64,000 bases of DNA from Lentinula raphanica (Eukaryota > Basidiomycota > Agaricomycetes > Agaricales > Omphalotaceae), in the NCBI GenBank assembly GCA_027919835.1, contig JANVFP010000045.1:124001-188000 (forward strand), read 5' to 3'. The stretch's first letter is position 1. Each line of letters starts with the position of its first letter. Positions 12,476 through 24,064 of the stretch are shown in pieces. A model generated the notes under the pieces. The model ran no database searches. It saw only the letters and a list, made by a program, of their open reading frames with translations, and was not told the origin of the DNA. The translations under genes were made by a program, and so were the position numbers.

Positions 12476-14721
12476 GGCGGTATGTTCCTGAAAAGAAAAT
12501 CCCGAAAAGGAGTAGCCTGAAAGACCATCACGCGATTGCCTATTTGATTCAGCGCTTGTTCCGGGCGCCAAAATCTACCTTGGCGAAGCCAGCACGAGCC
12601 GGCACGAGCAGACTTTTAACAGTGCAATGCAATCAGTCAATTTTCAAGACCTCCCTTTTGTTCGTCCATCCTTTGTCGCTATCAATCCTGGGACAAGTTT
12701 TAGCCACTTCGAAGACCCAACATGTCCGACCCCTACGTTTCTGAACTGCTCGTGAGTGGAGTTGAGCCCGAATCTTGACTCACCCAAAAGTGTCCGCTAT
12801 TACGATTTGTCGAGCAAGGAAGACGCTTTCGCTTTGTGCTCAAGCAGCAGCAATTCATACAGAGGCACTTGGCAGGAGTACATCAGAGAGGGTGTGTATG
12901 CTTCTTAGCTGTTTGAAAAGGCAGACCCTAAGATGTACTCGTTCCAGAAGCCCCTATGGAGACGACAAAAGAGGGAACAATGCCTCTTTTCCACAAGATC
13001 CAAAAATGCAGCACTCACACGACTTGTATCATACACTCATTCAACCATCGTTGTACAATGATTTTCCCTGGAATGATGCTATAATCACTCTTTGGACCTC
13101 CAGTTCTCAAACCATTACCTTGGCCATCGAAATCCAGCATTCTGAACGAATACTGTATTCAGGAGATCAGCAACAAACTTCTAGTCGGAGCTAAAATCCT
13201 GGTGCATCGCGATCTCCTCTTCGAATCAAACACCATTCTAGATTTGGTCCCAGGGAAAGAGTAGACCTCTACCATCTGGGCTTGAACCTCGATAGAGGGA
13301 CAGAGACGCCCAGTTTGTACACGGCTCATAAGTCCCAAGTGTACATCAGCACCTCTGGATGAACATGCGCGCGAGGGGATGGACACATCGATCTATATTT
13401 TGCGGTTTTTGAAGAAGAAGCAGCAGCAGAATGCTGAAGACCAGGTTTTCTGAAGGGATCTCAAGATCAGTTGCTGCCTGCAACTGTCTGGTGGTTGTCC
13501 ACTAGCCCTACTGCCGAAACCGAAGTGCCTTGCTTGATATCGTTCACCCTGATATTTGTGGGTTCTCCTGCTGTTCCTTGATGAGAGATGGCGTTTGTTT
13601 TTCGGTCGGTCGAAGGAAAAGGTAAGATGCTGTCTTTAATCGCATGTCTCTGGATTTCTCAACATACCTTACTACAATTTCAGCATATCAAAACTTCGTC
13701 TGGAGATAGCTATACAAGGTGAACTGCCGTCAGAGTCTGGTCGAGGTCGCAGTGCGAAGATCGTCAACGGAAAAGTCGTGAAGAGACTTTAGCAGTAGAA
13801 AGAGTTGCATCTTCTTCAGGGTTGAGTCTTGTTTTGTGTCAGGAACAGAGATATTGGACGTGTAGTTTGTCTATCGAGGAACTCGTTGAATGAAAACTTC
13901 CTGTTCAACAAGTTTTGGAGCTTTGGTACGTTCTTGAGAACCGCAATACTCACTGATCCTGATGGATGATCTCTTAGAACCAAAGATGGGACCCACGAGT
14001 GTTGATCACTCTACTTCAATCGTCCTACTGAAATCCCGATAGCTCTCTTGAAGGTTACTGCTATGGAAGTCTTGAAAAGACTGTTCAAATGTTCATATGA
14101 TTGCCTCCTATAGATGCTTTTTTTGCTGCTCGCACTCTTGTACGAGAATTCTTTCCTTCGCCAGGTAAGTTGATTAACTAAATGAATCTTCACCGTACTC
14201 ATATTCATCTTCCCATGTAGCATAAACAAAAACGATTCGAAAACGCAAGTTACCATTCATCGTACTCTCAAGGTTGCATCTATCAAGACATATGTTGAGT
14301 CGCATCGACTTTTGTTGGCTCTGTCAAAAATTCGGACTCGAAATCATTCGTTGAACTCATCGAAGACAATGTCCTGCATCGTCAACTGTCCAGAGAACGG
14401 AGCACTGACAGTCCCCAGATGGCATCACAACTTGCCGTCTTCGGGTCGGAGTCATGTAGGAATGGCAGGACCTCGAGGCCGAATCGTGAGTGAATTGCCT
14501 ACGCGATCACTGACCGATCACTGATTGCTCGCTGTGATCTTCTCGACTGCGACAATCAGGTTCTCTAATTCCTTCCACCACGCTCAAGGGCTCAATTCTT
14601 TGTACATCATTCACACTATCGCCACAGATATTTGCGGAACAGCAGCATCTTCCCTTCATCACGATAGACTTCATCTCTACGCTCTCAGACCTTTTCAATT
14701 CATTCAACCTCACCTCAGACA
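12476..14721. other. No supported gene
   Basis: Open stretches exist on both strands (for example plus 12775-13194 and minus 13159-13386), but none shows a motif, a conserved pattern or convincing splice pairing. This may be the 5' flank of the dioxygenase gene together with decayed repeats. Confidence 0.3.
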
Positions 14722-15110
14722 ATGGCAAACCGCCGTTCTTCTCGATTGTTACGTGCGCTCTACGCAATCCGTTGCTTACGCTCGACGTCTGGTGCAGACG
14801 GTCCCGGATACCTGTACGCCTTCAACGATCGCGGAGGCCTATGGAAGATCGGGATGTCGAACAATTTCGTTCGACGGAAGGCTGAATGGGATAGGCGGTG
14901 CCCATCCTCGACTCGAAGATGGATGCCGCCCATTGCAGTTGCGAGGAGAAGAAGGGCTGGTGAGTGTTTTTGCTCCTCTATTGAGATATACTGACGATTT
15001 TTGTTGTTCTAGAAACCTTGGCGCATCTGCTGTTGGAGATGAGGTGCTCAGACAGACCTCGGATTCGATGTTTTCGATGTACGTCCTTCACACTTTCAGC
15101 GCGCTTCTGA
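14722..15110 (+). CDS. GIY-YIG (T5orf172/DUF1766-like) domain protein
   Basis: This is a small GIY-YIG-fold protein of the T5orf172 type (the family that includes fission-yeast Mug113). The domain supplies the GYLYAF strand (GIY position), WKIGMS (YIG position) and the catalytic-type Arg in NFVRRKAEWDRRC. Exon 1 runs 14722-14959 and the intron is 14960-15012 (GTGAGT..TTCTAG). Exon 2 keeps the frame through ETLAHLLLEMRC and a short Cys-containing tail to a stop at 15110, giving 111 residues. This is short for the family, which usually continues past a C-x2-C..H segment; the tail here resembles that segment before it stops, so the copy may be truncated. The family is amplified in many agaricomycetes, and its role there is not established. 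Confidence 0.6.
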
Positions 15111-15925
15111 TGAACATGAAAGCATCAAGGTCGGAGAACACATATCGAAATCTTCTTGTTTTCTGCAAACCGGCGGTATGCGTGGAGGAGAATCATTCGT
15201 CCATTGCTTATCAGAGCTTCAAGGACGTAAGGTATGCGATCTGTCTACCCTTTCAGAATCTCTAGCTGAATCTGCTTATAGTGGGACCATAGTATTCTCA
15301 ACAAAACATGTAATGAATAGATAGTATAGTGTCATCATGCAAAAACAAAAAATCGTATACAATTCTTGTACAAAGGACTACAAGTTAAGTATCAAAGTAT
15401 ACATAGAGCTTCCTTGCTAACTGCACTGCTCTAGGACTCATTATTTGGCAACAAGATTTCCCACCTGCGCATCCATCTCAGATGAACGCGTCTTCCCGAT
15501 ACAGAAGAGTCGCCTTTGGTACTGGAGACAGCATTACTTTGGATTCCGCTATTCGCTACTATGTTTTGGTCGATCACACCGCGAGCCTCCAACACATCAT
15601 GAATCATCTGCACGGTTGTAGGTGAAATTCGAATCGACCTTCTCGTTCGCTCACTGATTGGTTTCAGCTCTTGTTCCTTCTTACCACAGCCGAGCCGACC
15701 TTGATCATGGTGAAGTCCCGGATTTACACGGACTCTGGGCATCAACAATAGCAGCCACCATTCCTTCAAACATGACTTGAACCGGCGACGCGCCCGCCTC
15801 TGGGATTTCTCGAATTGAACGGCTCATCAGCCAGCGATTGGTTGAAGGATAAGGTCTGCATGGTTGTTCCAATGTGTAGTACAGTTTCGTTGACGCATCT
15901 TCTGCTGATCTTCTGAAGCTTCATT
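15111..15925. other. No supported gene
   Basis: A minus-strand open stretch of 112 codons (15431-15769) shows no family I recognise. The rest is AT-rich spacer between the GIY-YIG gene and the SPT5 remnant. Confidence 0.3.
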
Positions 15926-16830
15926 CCAAGCTTTCATATACAACGATTCCTCTGAACACGAAGGCTCTGAACAAGAGGAAGAGGTTGCCGTAGAAGATGA
16001 TGGAACCGAAGAAGACCCAAACGGGCCAAACGTCGTCATAAACGAGATCCTCTCTCTCGTTTCCTTGATATTGAAGCTCAAGCGTCCGACGGCGAAGCTG
16101 GCTTCATCACCAAGGAAGGTGCTTATGCAGACTCAGGCCAAGACACCAAGACGTGGATGATAGTGGATGATATAGCCTGTTTCATGCTCTTGTCTGACAA
16201 ACGTCGGCTGCAAGAGGAGAATTGGACAGAAACGTCCGCAGAGAAGATTGCTAGAGAACTTGCAGACAGATATGGTCGAGGTCCGGCTTTGGTTCCCGTC
16301 GACTGTTTGCAGTGGAGATGTGTGAGATTCAGCAGAGGTTGATATCTTCCATCCATGATGCTAGCCCGCGTCAACACAGGCCTTGAACGCGAGATCATCT
16401 TTTTCCTAATGCGAAACTTTCTCTCGATCTCGACTACACCTCAAAACCATTCTTCACTTTCATCGAAAAGAGCCTCGCAAGGCTACCTTGGCTATTCTCC
16501 AACTGGGAGACCACATCGAGGTGTTCCAAGGCAAACAAGCAGGCCTACATGGTACCGTCCAAGAAGTTCATCTCGACATCCTCGCCATCATCGCACTTAA
16601 CCCCTCCTTACATTCCCAGAAAATCGACTTCCCTGCACGGTCGGACCGAGAGCGATTCAAAACAGAAGATTCAAGATTATTGGGGAGACCAATTTCGTCG
16701 TCGTTTCTGAGTCAGACTCCCACTAGAGTAACAGCAACTTGGACAAGGCCAAAGGCGATCTCAAACAGGATGATCCTAGATGTCGCCAAACGAGAAACGA
16801 ACATCTCCAAACGCAGGATCTTCCAGTCTG
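15926..16830 (+). pseudogene. SPT5 transcription elongation factor, decayed partial copy
   Basis: This is a broken copy of Spt5, the elongation factor that pairs with Spt4 and binds RNA polymerase II. Read in shifting frames, it shows the order expected for Spt5: an acidic stretch (about 15930-16015), a basic patch with FLDIEAQ (about 16020-16085), and TSAEKIARELADRYGR just before the NGN domain (about 16230-16280). NGN fragments follow (HDASP, EREIIFFLMRN, LDLDYTSK; 16340-16440), then a KOW motif (GDHIEVFQGKQAGLHGTVQEV, 16505-16565) followed by QKIDFPARS and ERFK. Stops and frame changes separate these pieces, and everything beyond the first KOW region is missing or unrecognisable. A functional copy must exist elsewhere because SPT5 is essential in fungi. 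Confidence 0.75.
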
Positions 16831-16859
16831 CTATATGACCCGATTCGAATGACGAGGTG

Positions 16860-17455
16860 ATCAGTGGCAATTGGGAGGATCCTGTAAGCAATCTATCATA
16901 TATCTCGATGTATCCCAAAGCTCATCTAATCGCTCTGACTCAATTTTCTCACTAGTTGGCCAATGAGATGATCGCTGGTGTATTTTCCGATGATCCTGAG
17001 CGTCAGTTGGACATGACGACAAAGTTCCGGGAGTTTCTCTCTTCCCGAATTCACGAATCTGCTATCTTCTTCTGTGTTAGATGTACGAGAGAAAGCTGTC
17101 TGGGCTCTCGGTAACATCGCTGGTCCAACAAGGCGCTCTCAGGCCTTTACTCACCCTGCTCAGCTAACACCACAAACTGAGTATGCTCCATAATGTGACT
17201 TGGACGCTAAGCAATTTCTGTCGCGGTAAATCACCCCAACCTGCACGGGAACTGGTCAGTCGGCTCAGTTACAAGTCTGACAGCCATGCTGATATTTCCT
17301 TATTTAGATTTCTCCCAGTCTCACTGTTTGACGAAGCTCATACACTCGCTTGATGACGAGATCTCAATCAACGCTTGCTGGGCCATCTCCTACCCCGCAC
17401 TCGATCTCACACCCGATATGAGGATCAAACAATGGGACACTCTATGTTGCAGGTG
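16860..17455 (+). pseudogene. Importin-alpha pseudogene, copy A
   Basis: This is a decayed copy of importin-alpha (SRP1/karyopherin-alpha), the armadillo-repeat adaptor that carries nuclear localisation signals to importin-beta. After an intron (GTAAGC..CACTAG, about 16886-16958) it reads MIAGVFSDDPERQLDMTTKF, typical of the first ARM repeat. It then jumps, by an internal deletion of about three repeats, to [14 protein letters not shown] (about 17085-17125). Further remnants are [13 protein letters not shown], a spliced LISPSLTV, and [19 protein letters not shown] (about 17345-17390). Stops and a missing block make it non-functional. Remaining introns point to a DNA-level duplication rather than retroposition. 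Confidence 0.8.
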
Positions 17456-17547
17456 AGGGTATTCATCTTTCGATTGTTAAGCATGTTTTTGAGACAATGT
17501 TAGTTCTAGGCTGCCTGGCCCTTGACCAATATCACATCTGGCACCGC

Positions 17548-18545
17548 AGAGCGCAGTTCCCGAATTCACCAATCTGCTATCTTCTTCTGTGTTAGATGTA
17601 CGAGAGAAAGCTGTCTGGGCTCTCGGTAACATCGCTGGTGATAGTCTCCAATGCGGGGACTACGTACTCCAACAAGGCGCCCTCCGGCCTTTACTCACCC
17701 TGCTCAGCGAACACCACAAACCGTGTATGTGGCGGTGAATCACCCCAACCTGATTGGGAACTGGTCAGTAGGATTGGTTTCAAGTCTGACACCCATGCTG
17801 ATATTCCCTTATTTAGATTTCGCCCTGTCTCACTGTCTTGACGAAGCTCATATACTCGCTTGAATACGATATCTCAATCGACGCTTGCTGGGTCATTTCT
17901 TACCTCTCCGACGTCCCAACTTCCAATGATAAGATTCAAGCTGCCATTGAGTCTGGTGTCTGCAGGCGTGAGCTGTTGATGCACCACGCAACTTCTGGTT
18001 AGACCCCTGTCACTCTTCGACCGAAGACGATCTTCAAACCGAAGTTGTGATTGCTTCTGGCGCTCTGCCTACTCGACTTGCCCTCCTTTCTTCACCGAAG
18101 GATGACATCAAGAAAGAAGCTTGCTGGACGATTTCCAAATCACAGCCGATTCCCCTTCCCAGAACCAAAATGTTATTGTTGCGAACATTATCACCCTTCT
18201 CATCAATATCTTGCAAAACTCGGACTTCACAACGAGGATTCGGCGGTCTTCAGGAACCATCCCAAATTTGATATCTAGTAAGCCAGGGATGCATCAAGCC
18301 TCTATGTGACCTTCTCATTATGATGGTTATCCAGGTTGCGCTCGATGGTCTCGATAACATCTTGAAGGTTGGAGAGATGGACAAAGCAGCCGCAGGACTA
18401 GGCGCAGTGAACCAATATGCAACATATGTGGAAGAGCAATCTCCGGCAACACGAAAAACTGGAAATCTACAAGAAAGCCTATAACATCATGTTAAAATAC
18501 TTCCCTGATGACGAAGACGACGACACCGCGATCGTTGCGCCTGTA
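17548..18545 (+). pseudogene. Importin-alpha pseudogene, copy B
   Basis: This is a second, longer decayed copy of importin-alpha directly downstream of copy A. Recognisable ARM-repeat pieces in order are [20 protein letters not shown] (about 17558-17620), [15 protein letters not shown] (17677-17722), a spliced region ending LTKLIYSLE, and [16 protein letters not shown] (17924-17970). Then come [20 protein letters not shown] (18045-18105), KKEACWTIS (18110-18138), INILQNSDF (18200-18230), GGLQEPSQI (18243-18270), [20 protein letters not shown] (18335-18395), and the C-terminal YATYVEE and acidic DDEDDD (about 18505-18530). The segment from 17040 to 17430 of copy A and from 17550 to 17900 of copy B is nearly the same, with different small deletions. 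Multiple frameshifts rule out expression as a full protein. Confidence 0.85.
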
Positions 18546-19984
18546 CGCTCGCAATGAAATTTCCGCTCCGACGTCGAGCGCTTTCGGCCTCCTCTTGAGC
18601 CTTACGCTTCCATTGTTACATGGCGTAAGAACTTTATCACCGATGCGGTCTTTGGCTTGTAAAACGATGTTTTTGTATTTCCTTCCTATAATACAATCCA
18701 ATACTACCTACGGTTTTTTTATTTCATTGCTGCTCTGTGTCTACTTTTTAATATAAACACTGAAAATGCAGTCTGTGAACTTTTTTTGTGGGGGTTGCCT
18801 ACGTAATCGATCCAGTTTCGTTCACCGGCGCTTTGGCTTCTCAAGTACTACCACTAGGTTCGATTTTGGGCTACCCTCATGCTGTACTCCTTGCCTCTAA
18901 CCTCCATCACATGAAGAACTAATCAACAATTGTAACTTCTCTCGGATATGGGTCATGAAGAAGAGAGACCCATGTGAGTTTACAGGGACTCAATGGTTTC
19001 GCATGGTCATTGATGGACGATTCGGGGAAGGCTCAAGGAGAAAAGAAGACGAAGTTGGGTCAAACGCTGTTGAAGGAAACTATTTAAGTATGGTGCGTAT
19101 CTGGATTTGTGTAGAGGAGAACATATTGTCTGATGCGCTTTCTAGTTGCATTCCTGGTAGCATTGGACCAGAATCTTAAGAATCGTAGCGGCCATACATT
19201 TCTTACTACTTTCAAGTATCTCGATAGATTATACCCATCGAACACCTGTATCTCAACACAAAATTGAAGATACCTTGGCTCTTCACTTCCTCTTCCTTGC
19301 ACAAGAGTCTGAGTCACATTACTTATGCGCTTCCTACTGTCATGATCGTTTCTTGTCGCTGCTATATAAACCAAAGAACTTGTAGAGAGACGCTCATCTC
19401 GCTCATCTTGGAGGATAAGAAAGTTGAGGGGGAACAATGGAAAAAAGGACATGTTCTGCACATACACCAGTCCGACTATGAGTTCTTGTTCAACAGAGAC
19501 TATAGAATTTGTGACTATGAAAACTCAATGAGTATTTAGAAGTCAACTGTGTTTAAGTACACTGTATGAACCAACATTAGAGCTATGGATATGCAGAAAA
19601 AATTACCCAAATGACCAAGGTTCCTACAGTGCCTGGGTCCCCTGAAAGATCCTGAAAGACTCTCAAAGATCCTGAAAGATCCTGAAAGATCTCCAAAGGT
19701 GCTTAGGAATCAGCTCTTTTTTCCAAGACCCCTGAGTACCCAGGCTACCTAGGCCATTTCAAAGTACAAACATTACTTTGAAAATACTTAAGATTTGGGC
19801 AGTTTCTGAGGCAACCTTTTGATTCCCCTGGCCCAGGATGTTTTTGCTGATGTAAGTCTTTGGATGATAGCACCTGTTGCTTACTAGTACCTCTAACCTG
19901 TATGTCAGGACTTGCTTTCAGTGAGTTCTTACGCTTCACAAGAATCTTCCAGTGCTCTGAAATCTATGTGTCCCCTCTTATTAC
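18546..19984. other. No supported gene; one simple repeat patch
   Basis: Only short open stretches occur, with no recognised motif. The patch at about 19640-19700 is a degenerate tandem of CCTGAAAGAT units, similar in wording to the interior of the inverted-repeat elements at 23063 and 47312. Confidence 0.35.
19641..19700. repeat. Tandem CCTGAAAGAT units
   Basis: Five or six imperfect copies of CCTGAAAGAT/CTCAAAGAT lie in a row. The same unit is found in the interior of the small inverted-repeat elements further right, suggesting a decayed relative. Confidence 0.6.
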
Positions 19985-20242
19985 TGTAACCGTCCGAGGG
20001 GTCAGAGACCCCAGGGTGGTTAAGAACTGGGCTGGCCCAGCAACCCCCAGGGGGGATAAGAGCTGGTTACCAGCTATAGAGGGACTAAGGATCACCCAAT
20101 GTACACAAGATCCAATCTATTGGAGGTATACACAACGGAGGTGAACAAGAATAAGGCCAAAGATTACATAATATCTAAGAATCCACCTGACTGCCCTAAA
20201 CCTAACCCTAACTGCCTAGAACTGGCAATGCCGCCGGTTACA
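19985..20242. repeat. LTR of small non-coding element, left copy
   Basis: This is a 258-bp direct repeat with TG..CA ends. Its ends are also inverted to each other (TGTAAC/GTTACA), as LTRs often are. Confidence 0.85.
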
Positions 20243-21514
20243 CTCTCCCCCACAAGACCAAACCCCTTGGTCTTCCAAGAGATCAGAAAGTCAGCTCAAC
20301 ATCAACATCAACCGAATGGGGAGCTAACGAAAGATAAAAAGGCAGGTAGCAGCACACATATATGTGTAAGCAAAACCTGGTGTGAAACAAACCAGATCCT
20401 TCCTATGAGCAAGTCAGGCCCATTGACTGAAGCACAGCAAAGATGCCATTGCAGGTTGGATTGAACCAAGGTGTTCAAAGACCATAGTAGGTCTACTATG
20501 CACTATCACAAGTACAGAAACACGCGTAGGGGCCAGAGCTGCGGTTATGTCGTCTAAGGTCTCCAACCAATAGAGTCAGAGATGGTGTCATGAGGATATG
20601 ACATGGAGCTGGCAGGGTGACTCTCTGCCAGAAAGCGGGAGAAACAAGTTCCTGGGTGCCAAGGAGCATCCAGGAGCCCATAGCATAACTATGGTATAGG
20701 GATAGACAGAGATAGTCCATCCAGGGGGAGCAATGAGGAGCAGGAGGTTCAGGGAAGGGAAGAGGAGATGCAGGACCCACAGGCCCATCAGGTAGTGCAA
20801 AATGCAAACCTAATGAGCTATGAATCATGAAGATCCATGGGGAAATGGCTGAGTTACAGTGAGCATGTCTCATGGGATGATTGATCAACCCATGGGTCAG
20901 AGAGGGGATAGTGGATCATGGAGGAAGTTACATCATCCAGAAGCATGAGGGAGGCGTCATAGATGGTCCAAGAACCAAGAGAATCCACTGGGAACTGCCC
21001 AAGATATGTGGATAATATCTTGGTCATTGTGCCTGACAGTGACGAGACCATAACTAGCCGACGAGGTGAGCGATTTTTTCGGTCAAGGGCGCGTCTGAAA
21101 GCCCTGAATGAGAGCTTTCTAACGCCCCCAAGACGTCTAAAACGCGAATGGAACCGGTGGAGATATGGGGCAAACTTTGCAAAAGGGTGTTGGGGTGATG
21201 GGGGAGGGTATATCTTGAGATCCAGCAGATGGATTTGGATCCAGCAGATGGATTTGGATGATCAGGGGGTCATCAGAAAGCCTGAAATCAGGACTCTCTA
21301 ATGAGGAAAGATGGTCCAGGATCACAGGGATGGATGTTAAGATATGGATGCCACATCACCAGGTGAAAATTTTCAACACATATCTCCTGCCTCTCCTACA
21401 CTTCTAATCCTTCCAGGAGCCTTCCTAGCAGCCTCTAGAGCACCTCCTAGATGACACTAGGTGTTGAGTTGTGCTCTCCCAATAGTAGCAATAGGCTGTG
21501 GTTGTGTAAAAAAC

Positions 21515-21772
21515 TGTAACCGTCCGAGGGGTCAGAGACCCCAGGGTGGTTAAGAACTGGACTGGCCCAGCAACCCCCAGGGGGGATAAGAGCTGGTTAC
21601 CAGCTATAGAGGGACTAAGGATCACCCAATGTACACAAGATCCAATCTATTGGAGGTATACACAACGGAGGTGAACAAGAATAAGGCCAAAGATTACATA
21701 ATATCTAAGAATCCACCTGACTGCCCTAAACCTAACCCTAACTGCCTAGAACTGGCAATGCCGCCGGTTACA
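21515..21772. repeat. LTR of small non-coding element, right copy
   Basis: This is a 258-bp copy of the left LTR, followed by the ATTAC target duplication. Confidence 0.85.
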
Positions 21773-21799
21773 ATTACACAAGCCACTACTGTCGAAATG

Positions 21800-22905
21800 T
21801 AAGATCGCCAGTCAGATCTTGAGTCTCGAGCTACTACTGACTACATCCCGTACTAGGTTGATTACGAAGACCTTCCCGGAATTTGCGACAAAATTCAAAG
21901 TGAGTACAGACCTCTTGTATTGCAGTAGTATTCCCTCAATCCTTCTATTGATTTCAGATCTTGTTCACCTCGGGCTTGTTCGTTTCAGCAGTGACCGATG
22001 TTATCATTTCTGTGGCCCGCTACTATTATCTTCGTAACCTCAAACAAGGATACCTTCCGTGCGTGTCTTCTTGATATTCTGACAATTTCCTGACATGGGA
22101 CCTTGATATGTACTAGGACTCAAGAAGTTGTAGATACCGTCGGTTATATTTACAATTAATGACGGCTTCCTGACCTGGTGGGACTGCAGCTCACTATCTT
22201 CAATGATACTGTTCGACTCATCACACTTATGACGCTCAGTGCTGTCGTGATTGCTTCTATTGGCTTCGTAAGTCTTTCCCCAACATCATCTTATGACCGT
22301 GCCTAAGCAGATCGTTTCATGTGCTTCAGTGGCTGGGAATGCCGCACAATTTTGTTTACCTTGGCATCTATTTCACCATCTCCAAGTGTAAGTGTCAGTC
22401 ACAACTTGATAAATTAACAGGCTCTGGATGCTGAACAGTTTATTCTAATTCTGTTTTTGCAACGTAAGCTTGTCCACAGATACCTAGGTCTATTATGATT
22501 ATACCCATTGATATCTTGAAACAGCCTCAATCTTTGAAACTGGTATCGGCACCAATATACATGGAACCGCCCCTATGGTCTTTCGATGATCCGCACAATG
22601 AACAATGATGGAAGCAGGACCCATGCTCATGACCGTGCAACTTCAATGATACCTAGCTCCAGCGGTTCTCCCAGCAAACATGCGCATCCTATTGGCATTG
22701 ATGAAGGGGTGTGTGTCCTTACCATTTCAACAGTCCTGACCTTCTGATGAACATCCCAACATGATTGCAGTGAGTGGAAGTATTTGTTGATCCTCAAGTC
22801 GAATACAACGTTGGGAATCTGATCCCAGAGGACCTTGATGCTCTTGAAACTCATTCAAACAAGTCACACAAATCCGTGGAACCATCCGCCTTGGAGTTTT
22901 AATCA
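21800..22905 (+). pseudogene. DUF6534-type membrane protein, 3' half only
   Basis: DUF6534 proteins are multi-pass membrane proteins of basidiomycetes with no assigned function. Exon-sized pieces in order are: TSGLFVSAVTDVIISVARYYY and LRNLKQG (about 21965-22045), TQEVVDTV and ND-G-F (22120-22165), a transmembrane piece ending WLGMPHNFVYLGIYFTISK in spliced form (22330-22385), YSNSVFAT (22440-22465), the NRPYG-type motif (22565-22585), and an acidic tail reading EVEVFVDPQVEYNVGNLIP (about 22770-22825). The first membrane helices are absent, and the frame breaks near TQEVV (a stop-like shift). The small LTR element ends only about 30 bp upstream and probably removed or displaced the 5' half. 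A fuller paralogue lies at 47864-49993. Confidence 0.6.
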
Positions 22906-23062
22906 TCTACTTCTACTAGTTGCCCCACCGAAGTAAATGATGATCATGTTCGATGGCAAACTTGTTGTAACACTACTAACATTGCTATTCATGGCCTCTG
23001 ACAGCGTTCTTGATATGATATGGAGTCAATGATTTTCAAAGTGCTTACATAGTCACTACAAA

Positions 23063-23199
23063 CATCAGGAAAAATATTCTCATCTCTAGAGTCCCCAGAG
23101 ATACCTCCCAATTCCTAGGTAGTCTCAGAGCACCTAGAGTATCTGAGTTCTTTGAGGCTTCTAAAAATTCTCTGGGTGCTTTCAGGTGCTTTCAGGTGC
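23063..23199. mobile_element. Left half of inverted-repeat element (MITE), split by LTR element 1
   Basis: It begins CATCAGGAAAAATATTCTC, the same end as the intact copy at 47312, and breaks off at 23199 where the LTR of element 1 starts. The right half resumes at 45399, after the duplicated GGTGC. It runs in the opposite orientation to the intact copy. Confidence 0.8.
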
Positions 23200-24063
23200 T
23201 GTTAGGAAGTGCACCCTCGAAGAAAGTCGGTATAAGCGCTCAAAGGCCTTATAATTCATGCCGAGCACCCGAAATGCCGGCTTAGCGCCTTCCTGGCCGA
23301 AATTCCCACGCTAAGCGCTCTCTATATCTTTTCTCAATATTATAACCATAATTAATATTATAATTGATAGGATAAGTACTTAGAGATAGCTACTACTTAG
23401 GGTAATCTTATCTACCTGATTTAGCATATCTTTTCACACATTCCTATTACTTATTTTAGCACATATTTTCTCACACCAGATACTATAAAAGGACCCTTAA
23501 ATACATACAAACAACCTTTAGACTTGTTATTTTGTAACCTTCACCTACATCCAGAGTATATTTGGGAATTACACATATTGTGTTGCCACCACTGTGCATA
23601 TCCAGTGACATACCAAGCTACCACATAGTTTGAAGCCTCGTCTGACGCTTTTCCAGCCGAGTAGATTGCAGTATTGGTTGGATTACCTTCCAGGACGACA
23701 GATTACCTTGGGAGACGACATCTCAATTCTTATTGCAATACTTGCCTGACGCTTTTCCAGTCAAGTACCCTTGCCTGACGCTATTCCAGTCAAGGTCCTT
23801 CGCCGATATAACTCGATTTTCCTTTCAAGACGTAACATTCCTTGAGAGAAGACCCCTCGCAGTTATCCTTCGACACTACTTGCCTGACGCTTTTCCAGTC
23901 AAGTACCTCTGCCGATATAGTTCGATATTCCTTTCAGGACGTAACATCCCTTGGAAGAAGACCCCTCGCAGCTATTATTCAGCAATAACCCCAGGATAAG
24001 TTACTTCCTGGTGATCACGAATATATTCTAGAAGGCTATTAAGAAATAATCCGACTCTTAACA
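23200..24063 (+). repeat. 5' LTR of element 1
   Basis: This 864-bp LTR holds U3 to about 23519 and R-U5 after that. It includes a motif repeated three times (CCTGACGCTTTTCCAGTCAAG and variants, from about 23748, 23772 and 23881), which is an imperfect palindrome (CTTG..CAAG) and could be a regulatory or RNA-structure element. Confidence 0.95.
23484..23531 (+). promoter_or_regulatory. LTR promoter: TATA box and inferred transcript start
   Basis: TATAAAA lies at 23484-23490. The inferred transcript start is 23520, 36 nt downstream, because the 12 bases from there (AGACTTGTTATT) are the exact complement of the sequence just after the LTR. This is inference from Tf1-type elements; no transcript data are available. 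Confidence 0.7.
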
Positions 24064-24064
24064 T

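Larger units (their letters stand above)
19985..21772. mobile_element. Small non-coding LTR element (TRIM/LARD-like)
   Basis: Two direct repeats of 258 bp, starting TGTAACCG and ending GGTTACA, bound 1,272 bp of interior. I noticed one base difference between them (near 20030 versus 21560). The 5 bp just outside both ends are ATTAC, a perfect target duplication. The interior has no gag, pol or other coding signal, so the element must have been moved by proteins from another element. It lies just upstream of the DUF6534 remnant, whose first half is missing. Confidence 0.85.

Noticed and set aside
12775..13194. 139-residue plus-strand frame
   Set aside because: No recognisable domain or splice context; base composition gives no support.
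20496..20888. 130-residue minus-strand frame inside the small LTR element
   Set aside because: No motif, and other such elements are non-coding; likely a chance frame.
19985..21772. A CRISPR-like or tandem array reading of the repeated segments
   Set aside because: Only two long repeats with TG..CA ends and a target duplication: this is an LTR pair.
23733..23999. 88-residue open frame in the LTR of element 1
   Set aside because: It lies wholly in repeated LTR sequence, shows no family, and recurs only because the LTR does.
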